This document shows, piece by piece, positions 35,567 to 40,737 of a DNA stretch of 40,737 bases; position 1 is the stretch's first letter; each line of letters starts with the position of its first letter. A program made the translations under genes and the position numbers. The notes below the pieces were generated by a model. That model made no database searches, was not told the origin of the DNA, and was given only the letters and a program-made list of their open reading frames with translations. The stretch spans positions 37,318-78,054 of the forward strand of contig DDTF01000060.1 in the NCBI GenBank assembly GCA_002345965.1, given 5' to 3'. Source of the DNA: Flammeovirgaceae bacterium UBA2371. Lineage in GTDB: Bacteria; Bacteroidota; Bacteroidia; Cytophagales; Cyclobacteriaceae.

Positions 35567-35967
35567 TATGTAAGTGCGGGTTCCTGAAAGAGCGAATACT
35601 CGATTTCCTTCTTGATTTTGGTAAGTATTTCCTCCGCTTCTGACAGGTCAAAATCTACTCCTTGTTCCTTTGCCACCCCAAGCGTTTTTAATTCGATGTG
35701 CAAGTCTGGCAACAGCGAATGATTGGCCAGGCAGGCTCTGGCACATGCCAATGGGCACCCATCAATGGCGATTATCTTTCTTCCAGATTTGGCCCTATGA
35801 ACCAGACTTTTAACATTTCCCCCTACCCCTGCTATGCACGACATTTCAGCAAGCCCACTTCGGTCTAGCTGCACTGCCAGGAAATTGGCCATCTGGGCTG
35901 CACTTGAACATCCCGAACAAGAATAGACAAGTGGTTTATGCGCTTCTTTTGAATCTCTCATATTCAT
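35566..35967 (-). CDS. DGC-domain putative zinc-binding protein
   Basis: 133 residues with the DGC (PF08859) pattern: C-S-G-C-S near residues 17-21, M-S-C-I-A-G-V-G-G at about 42-50, and A-I-D-G-C-P-L-A-C-A-R-A-C-L at about 67-80. The conserved Cys are thought to bind Zn or possibly a cluster. A Cys-rich protein between OsmC and a thioesterase in an NO island suggests thiol or metal handling, but no activity is known. Two Met (first and third residues) are possible starts. It is 31 bp after OsmC and coupled to the thioesterase gene. Confidence 0.82.
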   Translation of the reverse strand: MNMRDSKEAHKPLVYSCSGCSSAAQMANFLAVQLDRSGLAEMSCIAGVGGNVKSLVHRAKSGRKIIAIDGCPLACARACLANHSLLPDLHIELKTLGVAKEQGVDFDLSEAEEILTKIKKEIEYSLFQEPALT

Positions 35968-35998
35968 TCAAAAAAACTACAGGATTAATCAGACTAAG

Positions 35999-36472
35999 TT
36001 AAGCTACATCCATGATGTTGTCTTGCACCTTAATAAAAGGCACCATGGTAACTTTTGATTTGATGGAATTGGAAATCAGACAAGCTGCTTCTGACTTATG
36101 CAACACCTTGATTGCCTTGTCATAATCTTCTTCTCTAACAATGGTTACGGTTGGTTCCAAAATCACCTCCGTCATTAGAAATTTTCCTTCTACCTTTTCA
36201 AGCTTTCCTTTTGATGCGCAGGCAAAGCCAGTAAAATCCAATTTATAATTTTCGGCTATGGCCAAAAAAGTAGTCATCAGGCAACTACTCACCGCAGCGG
36301 TAAACAAATGTTCGGGAGACCACTTTCCCGGTATACCTTTGTCGAACTGCGGTGGTGTAGCAACCTCCAGGCATCCGTTTTCACCCAAAACGGAATTAAT
36401 TTCAGGAGCACACATCATGCCTCTCCTGTCCTGATTCCAATTGATATTTACTTCGTAATAGTGTGTTTCCAT
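35999..36472 (-). CDS. OsmC-family peroxide/thiol protein
   Basis: 157 residues. It has both family Cys: one in A-V-S-S-C-L-M-T (about 64) and one in S-E-A-A-C-L-I-S (about 130). OsmC/Ohr proteins reduce organic peroxides with this Cys pair; the sequence K-W-S-P-E-H-L-F-T-A-A-V before the first Cys is typical. It is the first gene of a probable operon OsmC-DGC-thioesterase-(12-TM protein). A promoter with -33 TTG inside site B reads into it. It may handle peroxides, persulphides or nitrosothiols made under NO stress; that is inference. Confidence 0.9.
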   Translation of the reverse strand: METHYYEVNINWNQDRRGMMCAPEINSVLGENGCLEVATPPQFDKGIPGKWSPEHLFTAAVSSCLMTTFLAIAENYKLDFTGFACASKGKLEKVEGKFLMTEVILEPTVTIVREEDYDKAIKVLHKSEAACLISNSIKSKVTMVPFIKVQDNIMDVA

Positions 36473-36502
36473 GCTAGAAATCTGATACGATCACTTGATC
36501 CT

Positions 36503-36516
36503 CCTGTTTTATCAGG
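36503..36516. promoter_or_regulatory. Dyad CCTG-TTTTAT-CAGG at the OsmC transcription start
   Basis: A four-base inverted repeat with a six-base spacer just downstream of the proposed OsmC -7 element (36521-36528, minus), so it should overlap the start of transcription. Its arms resemble those of site C in inverted order. A second operator is possible, but four-base arms are weak evidence. Confidence 0.25.
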
Positions 36517-36520
36517 TGCA

Positions 36521-36577
36521 TAAAATTAATAAGTTACTATATAAAAGACAATTTAGTCTTTATTTATTTTACCTTTG
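36521..36577. promoter_or_regulatory. Divergent promoters around operator site B
   Basis: Site B is AAAGACAATTTAGTCTTT (36544-36561, six-base arms). On the minus strand, TTG at 36549-36551, exactly 20 bases and TAATTTTA (36521-36528, 7 of 8 to consensus) form the OsmC promoter, with its -33 inside the dyad exactly as at site A. On the plus strand, TACCTTTG (36570-36577) is a perfect -7 box 27 bp before the TIM-barrel gene, and site B covers its -33 region, although no TTG is there. Confidence 0.6.
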
Positions 36578-36604
36578 CGCTCGATAAATCTTCTTAGCTC
36601 AACT

Positions 36605-38425
36605 ATGCAACTCCAGACACCTCACTCCTTTCACATACCCGTAATGGGATTGGCCTATACCATCGACACCCCTATTAAAGTAGCCCGTTTTGGGATATCT
36701 TCCGTTATTTCCATTATCGAAGACAATCTAATTGAAAAGATGAGATGCCATTACTACGAAGCCACAGGAAGCACTTACCAGCCGATAACCTCAAAAGCGA
36801 CAGACTACCGGGCCAAAAGGATAACAGATTATCTCAACCTTGTTCATCGGATTGTGCAAGAGCAGATGGCCACCCTGAAAAGCTCCTCTTTCGAACCAGG
36901 TTCGGATTTGAACCAATATTTTGAAATGCTTCCGGATGAAAGTGATTTGAAAAGAATATTTGGGCTCATGACGGATTTGAGTGACCCGGAAGACATCCAA
37001 CAATTGGAAGACTGGTTGAAGGGTCAAATCCAACCCGGAAGTATTGATGTGAACATCATGACCAAACTGGACAAAACCAACATGGATGCACACGGCAATG
37101 TCATAGAAGATGGTTCAGATGCAGTGGCTGCATTGCGAGGTTACGCCAACAGTACTTTGTCCAACTCTTCCGTCATTCTTTCCGCTGGTATGAATCCCCG
37201 GTTATTCAGTTATATGGAGAAACACAATGCCTTTGACGCAAGTAGTTGCGGGCATTTTGAAAAGAAGATCGTGGTGAAGGTTTCTGACTATCGTTCTGCC
37301 CTTATACAAGGTAAAATGCTGGCCAAAAAAGGACTTTGGGTGAGTGAATTCAGAATTGAATCGGGACTGAATTGTGGTGGACATGCTTTTGCTACCGATG
37401 GTTATCTGCTAGGTCCCATTCTGGAAGAGTTTAAAAACAAGAAGGAAGAGCTGTGTACCACTTTATTTGAAATCTACAATCAAGCCCTGGTGGCGAAAGG
37501 TAAAGTAGGCTTTACATCAGCACATCCAATAAAAATAACGGTGCAGGGAGGAATAGGAACTCATGCAGAGCATGAATTGCTAAGAAAATACTTCCATGTG
37601 GATAGCACCGGCTGGGGTACCCCCTTTTTGCTGGTGCCTCAGGCCACTACCGTGGATGAGGCCACACTACAACTGCTGAGTAAAGCCACCGAAAAGGATG
37701 TTATTCTTAGCAAGAACTCTCCCCTGGGTGTTCGTTTTCATTACCTAAAAGGTACGACAGGAGAAAAGGAAAAGTTGAACAGAATTGCTAAGGGCAAGCC
37801 CGGAAGCCCTTGTACTGAGAAATACCTGGTTTCCAATACAGAATTTACCAAAGAACCCATCTGTACCGCATCGCGTGTTTATCAGAAAAGAAAAATAGCC
37901 CAGCTTCAAGAACAAGATTTACCTGAAAATGAGTACAAGGACCAAATGCAGGAAGTATTGGACAAGGAGTGCTTATGTATCGGGCTAAGTAATGCCGCAA
38001 TCCAAGTTCACCAGGCACCTCCATTTAAGAAACTGGAGGCTGTTAACATTTGTCCCGGACCGAACATTGCCTACTTTTCAAAGATTGTGTCATTAAAGGA
38101 GATGATTGATCATATTTATGGACGCATCAATATCATTCAACACGATGACCGCCCGCATATGTTTATGAAAGAGTTGTCTCTTTATGTTACCTACTGGACC
38201 GAGCTATTGAATGAAGGAAAAGCAATCGCTAACAAGAAAAAGCAAGACTACATCAAAACATTTTATGACAATCTGATCAATGGCATATCCTATTATCGCG
38301 ACTTAACTGCCAGATTGAATGAAGAGTTTGCTTCTATTGGTTCAAAACTTACTCATCAACTGGAGCAGGTTGAAAGCCAGCTGGGCGAATTATTTAAAAA
38401 TCATTTAGCCAGCAGTCCAAAATAA
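36605..38425 (+). CDS. Nitronate-monooxygenase-like TIM-barrel protein with Cys-rich C-terminus
   Basis: 606 residues from the ATG at 36605; a TTG at 36575 lies within the proposed -7 box and is rejected. No leader. The first 375 residues resemble a divergent flavin TIM barrel of the nitronate monooxygenase/2-nitropropane dioxygenase group: I-P-V-M-G-L-A at the start, N-C-G-G-H-A (256-261), V-Q-G-G-I-G-T (313-319) and W-G-T-P-F-L-L (337-343). A helical insert covers about 60-170. The C-terminal part has five Cys in short motifs: C403, C420, C456-x-C458 (E-C-L-C-I-G-L) and C483 (N-I-C-P-G-P-N), which could bind a metal or cluster. Reaction unknown. Next gene: an Rrf2 paralogue. Confidence 0.7.
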   Translation: MQLQTPHSFHIPVMGLAYTIDTPIKVARFGISSVISIIEDNLIEKMRCHYYEATGSTYQPITSKATDYRAKRITDYLNLVHRIVQEQMATLKSSSFEPGSDLNQYFEMLPDESDLKRIFGLMTDLSDPEDIQQLEDWLKGQIQPGSIDVNIMTKLDKTNMDAHGNVIEDGSDAVAALRGYANSTLSNSSVILSAGMNPRLFSYMEKHNAFDASSCGHFEKKIVVKVSDYRSALIQGKMLAKKGLWVSEFRIESGLNCGGHAFATDGYLLGPILEEFKNKKEELCTTLFEIYNQALVAKGKVGFTSAHPIKITVQGGIGTHAEHELLRKYFHVDSTGWGTPFLLVPQATTVDEATLQLLSKATEKDVILSKNSPLGVRFHYLKGTTGEKEKLNRIAKGKPGSPCTEKYLVSNTEFTKEPICTASRVYQKRKIAQLQEQDLPENEYKDQMQEVLDKECLCIGLSNAAIQVHQAPPFKKLEAVNICPGPNIAYFSKIVSLKEMIDHIYGRINIIQHDDRPHMFMKELSLYVTYWTELLNEGKAIANKKKQDYIKTFYDNLINGISYYRDLTARLNEEFASIGSKLTHQLEQVESQLGELFKNHLASSPK

Positions 38426-38491
38426 TTGCCGGCCTTTTGTTCAAGGGTTTTATTTTTTGTAATTAGAAACTTTTATAAGAACTACCGCGCT

Positions 38492-38944
38492 ATGTTTTCA
38501 AAAGCCTGTGAGTATGCGATCAGGGCAGCATTGTATATTTCCATTAAAAGTGTTGAAGGATCCAAGCTGGGGATCAAAGAGATTGCCAAAGAGATAGATT
38601 CTCCGGAGCCTTTTACTGCGAAGATTCTTCAAACCCTTTCGCGCGAAAAAATCATTTCTTCCATCAAAGGTCCCAATGGAGGATTTTATATAGATCCCAA
38701 GGCTAAACCCGTTTCATTGAATGCCATTGTAATAGCCATCGATGGCGATGACGTATTGCATACCTGTGCGCTGGGACTAAAAGTATGTTCAGACGCATTT
38801 CCCTGCCCTATTCACAATGATGTAAAAAAGTACAAAGAGCGATTGAAGAAGGTAATGAAAGAAAAGACCCTTCAAGATCTCACCAAAGAGTTGTCTTCGG
38901 GCAAGACATTCTTAAAAATCGACAAGAAGAAAAGAAAGCGTTGA
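38492..38944 (+). CDS. Rrf2-family regulator, NsrR-like (copy 2)
   Basis: 150 residues from the ATG at 38492, which restores M-F-S-K-A-C-E-Y-A-I-R-A-A, matching copy 1; a TTG at 38426 would add 22 unrelated residues. The winged helix (A-K-I-L-Q-T-L-S-R-E-K-I-I, then G-P-N-G-G-F) and Cys triad C-A-L-G-L-K-V-C-S-D-A-F-P-C repeat the x6, x5 spacing. It has a more basic tail (K-I-D-K-K-K-R-K-R). It lies 66 bp after the TIM-barrel gene and may share its transcript. It and copy 1 could read the same or overlapping operators. It is convergent with norB. Confidence 0.9.
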   Translation: MFSKACEYAIRAALYISIKSVEGSKLGIKEIAKEIDSPEPFTAKILQTLSREKIISSIKGPNGGFYIDPKAKPVSLNAIVIAIDGDDVLHTCALGLKVCSDAFPCPIHNDVKKYKERLKKVMKEKTLQDLTKELSSGKTFLKIDKKKRKR

Positions 38945-38964
38945 TTTATCCCGCTTCAACCCAA

Positions 38965-40395
38965 TTACTCTATTTCCAGGGTTTTCGCCAAAGTACGTGG
39001 AGTAGATTTCCTTCCTCCCAGTTTGTTGTTGCGCACCAGTAGGTTGAGACTGGTTTCATGCTGGGGATTAGCAAGGGTTATATGCTTTAACAACGGATAG
39101 ATGACTAGTGTAAATCCCACAAAGATGAAAAACCCGGCTATGGTAAAAACGATAAAGTAAGGCATCAGGCCTTTCATCATTGTACTGAAAAGTATCCCTT
39201 CATTACTCATTTGCCACTGCGACCGTTGTATGCCTGCGCCTACCAATGCAATAAAAAATATTAACAAGGAGGTGTTGGCAAGAAAATAACCAACAGTAAT
39301 TTGACGATGAAAGCGTACCGGTCTTTGGTTTTTCTCCATCAGGATATCAAAACAAAAGGCCATCAACAACATGGTATTGATGCCAATAGTGGTACCCATT
39401 ACATGGGCCACGGTAACGTGTGTACCATGTGTATAAATATTTACAGCCGGAACTGACATCAGAATGGCGAGGATAAGGTTTAAGAAAATCCATATATCTG
39501 CCGCCAATAAAAAACGATAGGAAATTATATGACTGAACTTTTGCGCATCAGTAAGGCTTTCTTTCCATTTGTAAATAATTCTTCCAAGAATGAGCAGCTC
39601 TGTCATACTTACCAGATAACCAATGTGTTTGATGTTGTTGCCTACCGGCAATGTGTAGATGTGATGACTCCAATTAAAGAATAGATTGAACAAGCCCAGA
39701 AAGTAAAGTGCAAAAGCCATCTTTGAGTGACCGTAGCTGCTGTCTTTGCTAATTTTTTCCATCAGGTAGATACCTGACCCGTAGATCAACATATTCCAAC
39801 ATCCAACCAGCGATCCATATGACTTCCACTGGACCGTCATGTCACGCACTACATCCTGCTGAAAATAAGGCAGTAGCCAAAGGTAGGATTCAGAAAAAAT
39901 AAAAAGGAAACCAATTGCACCTGTTAGCCACATCCATACATATACGGGTTGTTTTTTAAACGTGTGAATTGATTTGGTGAAATTGATCACAAATAAAAGC
40001 CAACCAATGAGAATTGGTACTGCAAGCAATGGCGGAAACTCCCAGTACTCACGACCTCCAAATTGCCCAAGTGAATAACTTATCAGAATAAACAGAATTG
40101 TGATGGCCAGTATTATCCATTGGATGCGCAAAAGAGTCATTGAAAAGAGTTTTCCAGTATATGCCCGGGTATAATGTAAAACACTGCCCATCGCAGCCAG
40201 CAGTATCCAAAATACAACTGACGTTACGTGAAGAGGTCTGACTTTTTCGAAAGACAAGTACGTCTTTAAAAAACCTGGCATAACATATTGTAACCCACCA
40301 ATAACTCCGAAAAACATGCCAGCAAGCAGCAAGACAAGCCCTGATGATAAAAACCATTTGGTGGGAATGATTTTATGGACTTTCAATCGTTCCAT
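38965..40395 (-). CDS. norB: Nitric oxide reductase large subunit (NorB-like)
   Basis: 476 residues, about 12 TM helices. Matches: R-P-L-H-V-T-S near residue 56 (helix 2 haem ligand), N-W-S-H-H-I-Y-T-L-P (His244-His245, helix 7 metal ligands) and T-H-G-T-H-V-T-V-A-H (helix 10, H331). Its start at 40395 overlaps the cytochrome c gene by 23 bases, so M-E-R-L-K-V is chosen over an upstream in-frame ATG. With NorC it would reduce NO to N2O. Against canonical NorB, helix 6 (about 185-206) has no His, and the H-x-H of helix 10 reads H-V-M. Another NO- or O2-reducing heme-copper type is possible. Confidence 0.85.
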   Translation of the reverse strand: MERLKVHKIIPTKWFLSSGLVLLLAGMFFGVIGGLQYVMPGFLKTYLSFEKVRPLHVTSVVFWILLAAMGSVLHYTRAYTGKLFSMTLLRIQWIILAITILFILISYSLGQFGGREYWEFPPLLAVPILIGWLLFVINFTKSIHTFKKQPVYVWMWLTGAIGFLFIFSESYLWLLPYFQQDVVRDMTVQWKSYGSLVGCWNMLIYGSGIYLMEKISKDSSYGHSKMAFALYFLGLFNLFFNWSHHIYTLPVGNNIKHIGYLVSMTELLILGRIIYKWKESLTDAQKFSHIISYRFLLAADIWIFLNLILAILMSVPAVNIYTHGTHVTVAHVMGTTIGINTMLLMAFCFDILMEKNQRPVRFHRQITVGYFLANTSLLIFFIALVGAGIQRSQWQMSNEGILFSTMMKGLMPYFIVFTIAGFFIFVGFTLVIYPLLKHITLANPQHETSLNLLVRNNKLGGRKSTPRTLAKTLEIE

Positions 40396-40737
40396 CGTAG
40401 TTGATCTTGTATTGTTTAGGATCTGATTTTCCTGATGCATCTACATGACGCAAGTAGGCCAGCAAAGCGCTCATCTCTCCTTCTTCCAACTGAAACGAAG
40501 GCATTACGGAGGTGCCGCCATTAACAAAGGCCTGGATATAAGCAGGGCCTTTGCCTCTTGCAGAATAGATGTTGGTGAGGTCAGGGCCTAAAAAACCTCC
40601 CAAGCCATAAATTTGGTGACAGGCCCCACAATTCTTTTGCTGCCAAATCATTTTACCCTCTACAATAGTTGCTGTTTGCCCGGGGGCTTGAAGCTGGACT
40701 GGCTGCTGATAAATGTACAGGCTATACATCACAAAGG
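40373..40737 (-). CDS. norC: NorC-like cytochrome c subunit (cut by window end)
   Basis: The C-terminal 121 residues are visible; the frame stays open to the window edge, where hydrophobic F-V-M-Y-S-L-Y-I-Y looks like the end of the N-terminal membrane anchor of NorC. A haem c motif (N-C-G-A-C-H) is followed by G-P-D-L-T-N-I-Y and an axial Met in S-V-M-P-S-F. It passes electrons to NorB, whose gene overlaps its end (40373-40395). The promoter lies outside the window. Confidence 0.88.
   Translation of the reverse strand, partial: FVMYSLYIYQQPVQLQAPGQTATIVEGKMIWQQKNCGACHQIYGLGGFLGPDLTNIYSARGKGPAYIQAFVNGGTSVMPSFQLEEGEMSALLAYLRHVDASGKSDPKQYKINYDGTIESP

Overview
The window looks like chromosomal DNA of a member of the Bacteroidetes, probably of the Cytophagales type. 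Reasons: moderate GC; starts without Shine-Dalgarno sequences; promoter -7 elements of the TAnnTTTG type; many lipoproteins; and families typical of the phylum (DUF3667, LytTR membrane regulators, MacB/FtsX permeases of about 800 residues with no ATPase gene beside them, a tricorn-like protease, NorC/NorB of the Bacteroidetes kind). No phage, insertion sequence, tRNA, rRNA or CRISPR array was seen.

Layout. 1-7.5 kb: a lipoprotein, an exported M24 peptidase and, divergent from it, three tandem exported amidohydrolases that are close copies of each other; this looks like a periplasmic prolyl-peptide or related amide-hydrolysing locus. 7.5-12.3 kb: a methyltransferase, a DUF1579-like exported protein, a three-unit REP-like hairpin repeat, a K+ channel with an RCK domain and an APC permease. 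12.3-23.8 kb: a long run of minus-strand genes: a monooxygenase-fold lipoprotein behind a MacB-like permease, an exported TPR-CHAT protein, an alpha/beta hydrolase, DUF2200, a Qnr-like pentapeptide-repeat protein, an intradiol-dioxygenase/thioredoxin fusion, a membrane LytTR regulator, DUF3667, and an ASCH-like/winged-helix protein. 24-32 kb: an outer-membrane barrel protein, a shared terminator, a tricorn protease, a DUF3365 haem lipoprotein and a three-gene ABC export operon (adaptor, permease, ATPase) with stop/start overlaps.

32-40.7 kb is the most interesting part: a nitric-oxide/nitrosative-stress island. It carries a hemerythrin, the di-iron repair protein RIC, two paralogous Rrf2 (NsrR-like) regulators with Cys triads, a 12-TM protein that resembles heme-copper oxidase subunit I, a hotdog thioesterase, a DGC zinc-binding protein, OsmC, a divergent flavin-type TIM-barrel protein (nitronate-monooxygenase-like) with a Cys-rich C-terminal extension, and NorC/NorB. 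By eye, three intergenic regions in the island carry versions of one palindrome, centred on GACAAnnTTGTC. In two of them its TTG coincides with the -33 element of a promoter with 20-bp spacing. I propose that this is the operator of one or both Rrf2 proteins and that the uncharacterised genes belong to an NO-responsive regulon.
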